This document shows, in pieces, positions 39,716-50,100 of a stretch of 64,000 bases of DNA; the first letter of the stretch is position 1; the number at the start of each line of letters is the position of its first letter. The notes beneath the pieces were generated by a model. It searched no databases. It saw only the letters and a list, made by a program, of their open reading frames with translations, and was not told where the DNA came from. A program made the position numbers and the translations under genes. This DNA comes from Malus domestica (Eukaryota; Streptophyta; Magnoliopsida; Rosales; Rosaceae): contig NC_091661.1 of assembly GCF_042453785.1 (NCBI RefSeq), forward strand, positions 27,209,501 to 27,273,500, given 5' to 3'.

Positions 39716-42147
39716 CAACCCGTCCCGAAATTTACTGTACATAAATGGTATTTTTGTATTTTCATCAAGTTTGGAAATTTATCTTCCTTTTAAAATTTGT
39801 TTTTGGTCTTAAATGGTGAGCCAAGGGGACCCACCCCCCCTGATTTTGTCCCCGAGCCCTCTTCTCTCTTTCTTCCTCTCCTTCTTCCCTTTCCCGTATA
39901 CTTCTATTCCTCTCTTCTCTATGATCACACTCACACCCAGCTGCACTCCCTGCTCGAGGAAGACACAATCACCATCTAAACCTCGTCCCTTTCCTCTTCC
40001 TCTTGCCTCTGCGCAACTCAGCGAAACCAAGAAAATAACCTCCGGCGAGTCCGACGGCTTTCGAGGCCATTACCGGCCAAACCACGGCGAGTTGGCCGGC
40101 GTGAAAGGTATCAATCTCTTCGTCTCGTCGAGTACTATAACTTTCCTTTTTGTTTCACTCAATTTCATTGAGTATTGAAGACGTTATACGCATTTGAATC
40201 TTACCCAGTTTCTGGCGACCTCCGAGGCTTTCGAGGAAATTTCCGGCCAAACCACGGCGTGTTAGATGTCGTGTGAGGTATGATTCTCTTCGTCTCTTCC
40301 AGGGCTACAACTTTTGTTTTTGTCTCGCTTGATTTCATTGAGTAGTGACAAAATTATGGCCGTTTAAAGTGGGGTGGTTTTCCGGGCGAATTTCCGGCCT
40401 TCTTCTTCCTTGGCAACAGGCCACCCGGCCTTTCCCTCTCCCTCGGGCCTTAGGCCCGTGTTGTCTTAAGCCCAAAACCCTAGCCCCTTTAGTTTTTAAG
40501 TTTTGTTAATTGGTTTTAAAACCCAAAAAGGGCTCGGGCCTTATATAAATGGCCTTGGGCCGGTTTTGATTTAAAGGGGGCTTAAAGCCCTGCCCTTGTG
40601 AGGCCTTAGGGCCTTGTGCCTGTGTGTGTGTGTGTTTTTGGTGTGTGTGTTTGGGCTAAAGCCCAAACCCCAATTTTTCCACCCTAAACCCTTTTAACCC
40701 AAAAGCCCTAGGTTCCTAAAATCTATTAGGGCCTAACCCATCCAACCCAATTCCCTTATTTTATTTAGTTCAAAACCCAATAGGTCCTAACCCTATTTAA
40801 CCTAAACCTAAACCCTAATCCGGATTTCAAGCCTAAAACCCGTTTGACCTAATTTGACCGTTGACCCCCGGTCAACGTTGACTTTAGGATTGACTTTTTG
40901 GGTTTTCGTCCGGGACCCTTCTTAGGGTAATTCGATGTTCTGAATCCGTTTCCAATGTCCATTTTCCCAAATTCAATTGCTATTATATAGTTTAATTTAT
41001 TGGACTCTTTAATGTGCTTAGGGGCAATTATTGTGACGTTTCCGTCTTTGCTAGTGGCGCAGCTTTTGACGGCGAAGTACTGTGAGTGGACCATTTCTAA
41101 AATTACATGATTTTATAGTAATTGCATAAATGATTAGCATGCCTACGGATTTATGATTTGATTTATGTGAAGCCTGATGATTTAAGATATTGATTATTGT
41201 CTCGTGTTTTGGTGAGGAATTAATTGTTAGCCTATTTTGAACTATATTTTAATATATCATATTTTCTATAAAAATCATGAACTGGTAGACTATCTGACAG
41301 ATGACGATAGGATGCTAGAACATGTTTTTGAACCCCTCTTTATAGTGTAGACGATGATCGGTAACCTATGCTATGAAGTGGTTATTTAAGAGAGGCGTAA
41401 CTATTTGTGCGTACCTGGTGGATACTATGCCGCCTGGGGCGAGGATCTGGTGTTGGCATTTAGGCCGGGAGAAATAATCCCTAGCAAAAGGCTGAGGGAC
41501 ACGGTGACAGGCATTGGGCCGGGAGGGAGTTATCTCTGGCTACGGGCACAGAGACTTAGGTGCAGGCATTGGGCCGGGAGTTATATTTATTCGGTGATCT
41601 TACTAGCAGCACACCGCGCTTACGAGACGATTTATGAGACGTTTACTGTTTTGATTTATGCGATGAGATTCCGCAATATGGCTTTTGAGATATTTTTGGC
41701 ATGCTAGGATTTTTATTAAATCCATCACTTATTATGCTAGTAGTTTTCATTTATATAAACTTTGGGGGTTAGTATGTTAATAACTGTTTTATTATTATTG
41801 TATATATAAACTTGGTCCACTCACCTTTGTTTTGCGCCCCTATTCAGGACTTAGAATCAAGGCACCTAATCCCGGCGTGAAGACACTTCCACAGTAGCAT
41901 CTTCGGATCCTCTCGATGTAGGACCCACTTCCTTATTCATCCAATTTTATCTTAATTATTTTTAGTGATTAGATTTAGTTGTATGTTCTGAGAACGTTCC
42001 TGAAATTATTAATTCTTCGTATTTTTAAATTTCTAACCCTTATTTATTTCTTATTCTTAGCTTTTGTATCAATTAATGGCTTCCGTCACCCTTGGGTGTC
42101 AGCCAGCAAGTGTCTATCATGGTATTCAGGGAATATCAGGGTCGGGG
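39716..42147 (-). mobile_element. LTR-like insertion, probably a solo LTR
   Basis: About 2.4 kb that interrupts the duplicated block after GAGAATGCCTCT. On the minus strand it starts TGACACGCCCCGACCC and ends TTTCGGGACGGGTTGTTA, which resembles long LTRs of plant Gypsy elements. There is no coding region and no second LTR in the window. Repeated CAGGCATTGGGCCGGGAG motifs lie near 41510-41585. Target duplications could not be identified, so solo-LTR status is an inference. Confidence 0.5.
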
Positions 42148-42245
42148 CGTGTCAAAATGGCAGAAAAAATAAAATAAAAGAAAGGATGAACAAAGTTCGA
42201 TCAATGAAAAGAGCAAGAAAGAAGATATTGAGTAGAAAAAAGCCG

Positions 42246-42733
42246 AAAGGTGTCACGTGAATTTGTACGAATAAGAAAGAGAAGTACTACGAAAAGAAGG
42301 GGAGAGAGAATAGAGAGAATGGAAAGAATAGACAGAACAAAAGAAAGATTGAGAGGTAAAACTGTAAATAAAAAACCAATTGAAAATACAACCATGAAAT
42401 AATGCGAGTTTGCTAATAATTAATTAACAAATAACTATTCTCTAAACCATTTTCACACATTTCCATGTCATTCAATTTACGTTTGCTAAATGAAGGGGTA
42501 CTTGTTACGAGAACAAGTCTTTTTAATTTTATAAGGGATAATATTTTTATAAAACAAAGTGAAAAAGAACTACAATCAAACAAAGGGACGAAATTTGAAA
42601 AAAAAAACATACAATTCAACCATACTGGCTTATTCGTTGTAGCAAAGGAAATGCCAACAACAAGAAGCTCATTCAAAGTACAAAACAAAGCTAAACATAT
42701 TCAACAATTATATGATATAGTTTAAGCACTATC
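42246..42733. repeat. Duplicated 3' flank of the receptor-like gene
   Basis: Matches 30073-30740: AGGTGTCACGTGA, GAAGGGGAGAGAG, CTAAACCATTTTCACACATTTC, then GCTAAACATATTCAACAATT next to the coding end. The right part of the segmental duplication. Confidence 0.8.
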
Positions 42734-43366
42734 CTATCCTGAAAGAAGAATGCCCCATGGCATGTTTACTAGCAAAGAACCAAGCACAATCCAAAACCCC
42801 GTGGAGAATCTAAGTCCCAAGGTCATGTAGAACAACTTGTCTTCGAGTAAATGGTATCCTCCTCCTCTGTCCTGCTCAACTGTTTGTGGCGGTATCACCC
42901 CATTCACTTTGCAAATCTTGTAGAGCAGAGGTCCGCAAAGTTTGTTGTTGACGAAGCTAGATTGATCAAGGCTCTGCAGTTGAGTGTTTTCCGGAATTTG
43001 TCCCGTCAAATTGTTGTAGGTCAAATTCAAGTGACTTAGAAATGTCAAATTTGTCATGCTCGAAGGAATTTCACCATGGAGTTTGTTCGTGGACAAATTG
43101 AGAGATTCTAACCATCTCATATTACCAATCTTTGAGGGAATTATTCCGGTGAAGCGATATTTTGATAAGTTGAATGACTGCAATGCGAGGAGGCCTGTAA
43201 GTTCTTCATTGAAATCTTGCTTGAACATTAGAAGTGCTTGTCTTTCGCTTTCTTTCCAAAGTGGAGGCCAACGGAGATTTCCATTGCATAAACCAATACG
43301 GATAGTAATGGTTGCAATAGCTAGAAACCTGATTAGTAGTAAAACAACTCTCGTGCTTCTCTCCAT
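42734..43366 (-). CDS. Internally deleted HcrVf-like receptor protein, 210 residues
   Basis: Paralogue of the 982-residue gene. Signal peptide and start of the LRR cap (to KQDF, about residue 50) are fused in frame to the last LRRs (EELTGLLALQS), the acidic spacer and the membrane span. About 755 residues, including nearly the whole LRR array, are gone. The cap Cys is replaced (PPLW instead of PPLC), and a small 3' deletion removes most of the cytoplasmic tail (ends MPWGILLSG). The frame is open from ATG to stop and the promoter is kept. It could be expressed as a small membrane protein or be a non-functional remnant; neither is shown. Confidence 0.8.
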   Translation of the reverse strand: MERSTRVVLLLIRFLAIATITIRIGLCNGNLRWPPLWKESERQALLMFKQDFNEELTGLLALQSFNLSKYRFTGIIPSKIGNMRWLESLNLSTNKLHGEIPSSMTNLTFLSHLNLTYNNLTGQIPENTQLQSLDQSSFVNNKLCGPLLYKICKVNGVIPPQTVEQDRGGGYHLLEDKLFYMTLGLRFSTGFWIVLGSLLVNMPWGILLSG

Positions 43367-43437
43367 ATAGTTTTAGTGTATGAAGTAGGTGATGTGCATG
43401 AGCAATGAGCTATCCAGAGTAGTGCCAGCTATATAAA

Positions 43438-43628
43438 CTAGGGAGCCTCACTTTTTTCTAAACCATCCTTTACGGATGAGCACTTTCTACGGCATGAGCA
43501 GTTTGTCTAAACCATCCTATACGGCATGAGACCGTATTTTCAAAATCGATGCACATCAATAACAGTAGCTGTCGGACGGACTCTTGGAATCTTTGACAAA
43601 AGTTTCATAGATGATAAGATGGATTAAA
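43438..43628. repeat. Receptor-gene promoter repeat, copy 5
   Basis: 5' flank of the truncated receptor gene, with the same order of landmarks as copy 1 (AGCCTCACTTTTTTC to AGATGATAAGATGGA). Confidence 0.75.
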
Positions 43629-43893
43629 CTAGTTATTTTGATTCTCAGACACAACACACTTTAATCTTTTTGCTGTTGAGTGACAAATAATTAAAAATAT
43701 AAAAAAAACTTAAAATATTTGGTTCTCAATCTAAATCCCAAACAACGCTTGAAAAGATTTGAAATTTAGCCGCTGAGCTCGTATTCCTCGTCATATTGCT
43801 CGAAAGTATTGACAAATTTGCCAATTAGATGCTTACAGCTTCAACTTTTCATCGAATTGGCATGGAAAGGCCCATAGTTTGAAAAATAGAATG
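43629..43893. other. Spacer between the duplication and the foldback element
   Basis: AT-rich sequence, no recognised feature. Confidence 0.4.
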
Positions 43894-45732
43894 AAGGGTA
43901 AATCACCAAAATGGTCCCTGAGATTTGCATAACTCATCACTTTAGTCCATGAGATTCCAAATCGATAGAAGTGGTCCCTGAGATTATCCATCATCCATCA
44001 TTTTGGTCATTCCGTTAAAAACTCTGTTAAGTGTCCCGGAACTCTTGGCCGGAAGTTTTGGCAATTTTCAAAGCTTCGTAACGCAATCGTTTCTTAACCA
44101 AATTCGACCCATACTATATCAAAATGAAGATAGGAAAGTGTAGAATAAGATTATACCTATTTAGAAGCCCAATGGTTGCCGGAGATTGCCGGAAAATAGC
44201 CTCAAAGTTGACTGTTCCGAGTGAAAACTTGAAAACTCGCCGGAAACTAGGTAAACTTTAAGGCCCTGTTTGGCACACCGTATAAAGCACCAAATAGTAC
44301 TAATAATACGGTGTACGGTGTTTGGTGCCGTTTGGATAATAAGCACCGGATTAAATAATCTGGGCCCACCTTTTTTACTCGGTGTATACCTGCTTCCTAA
44401 TCCCGTCCAATTTCTCCGTATAACTTAGTCGGCCTCTTGCTCGTTCTCGCTCTCGCTCTCTGCTCGCTCTCCGCTCGTTCTCACTCTCGCTCTCCGCTCC
44501 TTCTCACTCTCGCTCTCCGCTCATTCTGCCATCACCTGCAACTGGCAGGTGAGGAACCTGGGAACTTCCGCTCGTTCTCACTCTCGCTCTCCGCTCCTTT
44601 TACCATCGCCTACAACTGGCAGGTGAGGAACCTGGGAACTTTGAATCAGGAGATTGTGAAGGTAGCAAGAAATTTGGACTTAGAATTGCAGGGCTTTGCC
44701 CCGAAGGGAGCCCTTCCAAAAATTCTCAGAGGCCAAGGCTGAGCCCAGGCCAGTAAGGGGGTTTGGGATTCTTTTGCAGTCGGGGAAAGAGAAGAAGAAG
44801 AGAGAAAGGGAAGGAGTTTGGGGGTGCAGCGGAGAGATCTGGGTTTCATTATTTGGGATTCTTCTATTATGTAGTCGGGGAAGAAGAATGGAGAGAGGGA
44901 GGGAGTTTGGAGGTGCGGCGGAGAGATATGGGTTTCATTTTTTTTTTTTAAGTTTAATTTTATTTTAAGTTTTCCTCCTATCCGATATAATACCAAACAC
45001 TGTATAAATAATACGGTCATTAATCTGATACTGCACCAAACGCCCGACTAATTTAGTCAGTACTGTCCGGTGACTATTTATCCTATCCGACAAATATAGT
45101 CAGTACAGTCCGAGCTGCCAAACAAGGCCTAAATGTTCATAACTTCTTCAATACTCAACGAAATCAAGTGATTCAAAAACAAAAATCATACTTCTCGACG
45201 ATAAAAAGAGAATGGTACCTTTTTTGATGGCTAACTCGTCGTGTTTTGGCCGGAAAATGGCTCGAAAGTGGCTGTCTTGGTTTCGAGTTAGCCACTTTCG
45301 AGCTGTTTTCCGGCCAAACCACGGCAATTTAGCCGTCAAAAAAGGTACAATTCTCTTTGTATTGTCGAGAAGTATGATTTTCATTTTGAATCACTTGATT
45401 TCGTTGAGTATTGAAGAAGTTATGAACGTTTAAAGTTTACCCAGTTTTCGGCGAGTTTTCAAGTTTTCACTCGGACCAGGCAACTTTGAGGCTATTTTTC
45501 GGCCATCTCTGGCAACCATTGGACTTTGAAATAGGTATAATCTTATTCTACACTTTCCTATCTTCATTTTGATATATTATGGGTCGAATTTGGTTAAGAA
45601 ACGATTGAGTTACGAAGCTTTGAAAATTGCCTAAACTTCCGGCCAAGAGCTCCGGGACACTTAATGGAGTTTTTAATGGAATGACCAAAATGATGGATGG
45701 TGGACAATCTCAGGAACCATTTTGGCGATTTA
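43894..45732. mobile_element. Long foldback (MULE-like) element
   Basis: Two long arms in inverted orientation meet near 45285. The left end is GGTAAATCACCAAAATGGTC and the right end is the complement of GGTAAATCGCCAAAATGGTT. Arm similarity runs over more than 450 bp with few mismatches (for example GAAGATAGGAAAGTGTAGAA in both). The left arm holds an extra duplicated block of about 65 bp near its tip and is split by another transposon at 44262-45129. Flanks ATGAAG and ATGAAAGG may be a target duplication. No transposase is present. Confidence 0.75.
44262..45129. mobile_element. PIF/Harbinger-type non-autonomous element inside the foldback arm
   Basis: 868 bp between TAA target duplications (44259-44261 and 45130-45132). 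Terminal inverted repeats are GGCCCTGTTTGGCA and TGCCAAACAAGGCC. Removing it restores the arm sequence seen in the right arm. The interior has CTCGCTCTCCGCTCNTTCTC tandem repeats and two copies of CAACTGGCAGGTGAGGAACC. Confidence 0.8.
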
Positions 45733-45771
45733 CCATGAAAGGGAAAATGGAAAGTTCCAAATATTCATGAC

Positions 45772-45905
45772 ATTTTTTTTTGTCAAACAATAGATTTGTT
45801 AGATTAGATTTTAGATTAGGGAGCCGACGGAGTTCGAACCCACGCCGTGGTTTAAGAGCCACATTCCTCCCCACCACTGTGGTAGATTGCCACTCGTATG
45901 ACAAT
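45772..45905 (-). mobile_element. tRNA-derived SINE
   Basis: Minus strand: A-box-like TGGCAATCTACCACAGTGG, B-box GGGTTCGAACTCC, and a 3' poly(A) run after TTTGAC. Flanking ATGACA on both sides (45762-45770 region and 45897-45905 region) is the likely target duplication. It is not a functional tRNA: no cloverleaf can be completed. Confidence 0.7.
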
Positions 45906-46055
45906 TTGTTATATTTAATCAGTCTCGAAACAACTAGACAAGTTGTTTCTGAGGTGTAAGAATAGTAAAAGAAAAATCAATTTCTTGAGACAGAAAGAAA
46001 AGAAAAAAACACAGAAGAAAGGAATAAGGAGAAACATAACAAGTGTTTACAACAG

Positions 46056-46103
46056 TTAAGTGTTTTTTTTTTTTTTTTTTTGTCAAAACAACACTTAAGT
46101 GTT
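46056..46103. repeat. Micro-insertion: poly(T) between 9-bp direct repeats
   Basis: TTAAGTGTT at 46056-46064 and 46095-46103 flanks a poly(T) run plus TGTCAAAACAACAC. The end TGTCAAA resembles the 3' tail of the SINE at 45772, so it may be a 5'-truncated copy of that family. Confidence 0.6.
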
Positions 46104-47141
46104 GGCCGACCCAATATGTAGGAGAAAAACTAGATTTTGAAGTCTGAAAATCCACCTAGCTAGGCATTGAAGAAGTAAATGTGTTCTCAGAACGATCACT
46201 GATGTCAAGTGAAGTAAGATTTGTGATGCTTTTCTAATATCTTCAAAGTTCATATCTGTGACCATATTTTCTACCTTTTCGGGACAGTGATTCGCGTGGC
46301 AGTCTAATTCTCGCCTCAATTCAGATCATGTTCATTCCGACGATCCATATGAATAGAGAGATCTGAAATGCACAACAGCAATCCGCCAACTTTGGGTGGT
46401 AACCGAAAGGAGTCCTAAGCGGATATATTGACCAAGGCCGGCCCTGAGAATTTCGGAGTTCTAAGCGAGCTCCGAGCCTCGAGTGGGGTCCTAGAATTCT
46501 CTGACCGCCAACTCTTTGTACATTGATATGTATAAAAAAAAATCCGCTAAATACATGAAAAATATCTATTTCTACATCAAGTATCTTAATTTAAAAATTA
46601 ATATCAAATACTAAAAAGGCCCCTATCTTTTATTACGTACCTAAAAATTCTTCAGGGTTAGGTTTAGACTTTTATGTTTGACATTAGAGAGGTTAAGTTT
46701 CATATCCCTAACTTTTATTTGTATTTTTCTTATTTTCATTTTTAGAGGCATAAAATTTATGTCCCTCCTTTTTTTTTTGGTATTCTTTTTCTTGTATTAT
46801 GAGAGATAATGCTTTTAGCTCATGACTAGGCGTAACTTGTTTCTCAATATCAATAAAATTCTCTTTATACAGCCGAGGTTTTAATAAATAAATAAAAAAT
46901 AAAATAAAAGACAATGTCTTGAAGGGGAAAGGAAGGAGTGGGTGGGGTTGGCTGGTTAATTAGTGTCTTATAATTAATAATTTGATTCCAGATTTACAAG
47001 TCACTGATTACAAATTTACACTCTTTTTTTTCAAACACATATCAATGTGTTACATGTAATTCTGTACGTAATACATAGGCTTTCTCAGTTAACCTCATCT
47101 AAATAGGTAAAAAATAATTTCCTATATATTTTCAAATAATG
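46104..47141. other. Intergenic, nothing recognised
   Basis: AT-rich sequence downstream of the first pectinesterase gene. No credible coding sequence. Confidence 0.4.
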
Positions 47142-50100
47142 CTACTGAGGAAGAAGCCATTTGGAACCCTGAATATTGCCAAGGCTGATGAAAGGTTTTG
47201 CTTCTGCATCGCTTAGTTTTCTGGTGTAGCGAGCTTGACTGGTTATATTTGACCCTTGACCCCAATTGTTGTACTCTCCATAGAACAAATTGCTGCAAAA
47301 ATACCACATAAATCAAATTAATATACATGGATTCCAAGAATAATAAAGCACTTTAAAAAAAAATGGGCAAAACAATAGGAAAGAATTTGCTTACGATTCA
47401 CGTTCAGGGTGGCCAAAATCACTCCACCGTTCAGGGTGGACAATATCCGCTATGTCGGTGTAGGCAACCACCACGTTAGGGCTGCTTCCCCAAGCCCTAC
47501 CCAAATATGTCCGACGAGCATACGTGGTGCCAGTTATTTTGCAATGCACAAACGAAAATCCACTATCCTCCGAAGCACTGTCCCTTTGTTGTGCCGTTAT
47601 CACTGTCAAATTCCGTTCTACGACATGTATCTCAGTGTTCTGCACCAAATTATCACACTATACATGAGAAGAGGATAAAAAATATAACATGGTGTTGGGG
47701 CTTAAAAAGACTTCTCTACTTTGGAGACGTTTATCTGACAAAGAAGAATGTAATGCAGTGGAATTGATAGGCAAGAGAAAGAAAGAATACTCAAAGTATT
47801 ACACAAGATTTTTTATTCACTCACAAACTTAGCACAAGAGGAAACACTCAAACACTCCTAGAAGCTTTGTTGCTTCTTCTCACTTCTCACTTCTTGCTCT
47901 CTTGGTTGTTACAAATGGTGTGGATGCCTTCTCCTTTTATAGGCATGGATGGAACCTTGGAGAAGCATGGAAGCATCATGCTAGAGATATCTAGATAATT
48001 CCACTACCTTCCTAAATTAGAATTATCTACATTAATCTTGTATGTTGGTGGAATCCTCACCATTCTTCTAGACTCTTCCACCAACTTGAACTTTGCTAGA
48101 ATTCTCTAGCATGTGCATGGATCTTTCTTTGTGTATGGGCCGGATCAATTGTCTTGGGACAAGACAAGATTACATTTCAACATCCCCCCTTAATATTGTC
48201 TTGTGATGCCAATTGATTTCCTCAATCTAACAAAGTCTTCTTGTTTGAGTGGCTTGGTGAATATGTTGGCGACTTGGTCTTGTGACTTCACATATTCCAC
48301 TTGCACATCCTTTCTTGCAATGTACTCTCTTATGTAGTGATAGCGGGTATCTATGTGTTTGCTCCTATCATGGAATACTGGATTCTTTGCTAGAGCTATT
48401 GCAGACTTGTTGTCAACATAGATCTCTGTTGGCTCTTCTTGTGGCATGTTTAATTCTTTTAGCAAGTTTCTCAGCCATATTGCATGATAGACACATGAGG
48501 TAGCAGCTACGTATTCAGCTTCGCAGGTAGAAAGAGTGACAATCGGTTGTTTCTTCGACATCCATGTGAATGCAATGTCTCCCATGAAGAACACAAATCA
48601 GTAGTGTTTTTTCTATCGTCGGAATCTCCTGCCCAATCATTGTAGCTATATCCAGCAAGTTTGCAGTTATCAGAACTTGAATAGAACAAGCCAAAGTTAA
48701 TAGTACCTTTAAGATATCGAAGAATTCTTTTGGCAGTCTTCAAATGTGTAGTTGTGGGATTCTCCATGTAGCGACTGACTAATCCAACGACATAGAGAAT
48801 GTCTGGTCTTGTGCATGTCAAGTAGCGCAAGCTTCTAACTAAACTCTTGAAAAATGTTGGATCTACACTTTCTCCTTCGTCATGCTTGGTTAGTTTGACT
48901 TCGTACTCCATTGGCGTGCTTATGGGCTTGCAGTCTTCCATTTTGAACTTTTTCAGTATCTCCTTTGTGTAGCTTTCTTGGGAGATGAAAATGCCTTCTT
49001 TGTTCTGCTTGACTTCAATGCCTAGGTAGTATGCCATCAACCCAATGTCGGTCATCTCGAATTCTTTGGTCATCACTCTCTTGAACTCTTCATACATGCT
49101 TGGATTACTTCCGGTGAAGATTAGATCATCCACATATAAGCACACAATTAAAATATCTCAATCTTTGACTTTGACGTAGAGAGCATGTTCATGAGGGCAC
49201 TTGATGAAGTTGTTCTCTTGAAAGTACTTGTCGATGAGACTATTACATGCTCGTGGCGCTTGTTTTAACCCATAGAGGGCTTTCTTCAGCTTTAGAACTT
49301 TATTTTCATGCCTTTTGATTTCATAGCCTGTCGGTTGCTGAATGTAGACTTCTTCTTCAAGGACTCCATTTAGGAAAGCGGACTTCACATCCATTTGTTG
49401 AATCTTCCATTTGTTTTGAGCTGCCAAAGAAATTAGTAATCGTATAGTTTCCAACCGAGCTACAGGTGCAAATACCTCATCATAGTCGATTCCGGCTCTT
49501 TGACTATAACCCTTCGCCACTAATCTCGCCTTGTATCTTTCGACCTCTCCGTTGGCATTTTTCTTTGTCTTGTACACCCACTTGACTCCGATGGCTTTGT
49601 GTCTTTTCGGAAGAATAGCGAGTTCCCATGTATCATTCTTCTGGATTGCTTCAATTTCTTCATCCATTGCTTTCCTCCACTTAGTATCTTGTATTGTTTC
49701 TTGGAAGTCAACTGGTTCACAATCAGCAAAGAGACAGAAAAGTGTAGGATTATCAAGTCTTTCAGCTAACTCATAGAGATCTCGTAGACTTCTTGTGTGT
49801 GGTACTTCTCTTTCATTTAGACTCTCACTTGATGATGTTGATGCTGGTGAATTGCCATGATTGGTTGATATTGGTGAAGCAGGTGGAGTGGTGGATTCTT
49901 GTTGAACCTCTCTTGCTTGCTTCATCATCCCTTGTTCATTATCTTCTTCAAACTGAGGAAAGAAATGAAGATCACCTACATGGGAGCCAAAATCCCATTC
50001 TCCTTCTTCATCGAACGTCACGTCTCGACTGATCACCGTTTTCCCATTGTTTGGATTATACAGCTTATAGCCTTTTGAATTTGAGTCATAGCCGATGAAG

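Noticed and set aside
40680-40830. Telomere-like AACCCTAA and AAACCCTA motifs
   Set aside because: Scattered degenerate hits within the LTR-like insertion, not a tandem array; no interstitial telomere.
41405-41707. 100-codon plus-strand open frame
   Set aside because: Lies inside the LTR-like insertion, over its internal GGCATTGGGCCGGGAG repeats. No protein-like pattern.
44437-45020. Overlapping open frames of 90-124 codons on both strands
   Set aside because: Fall inside the PIF-type element and follow its CTCGCTCTC-type tandem repeats; compositional artefacts.
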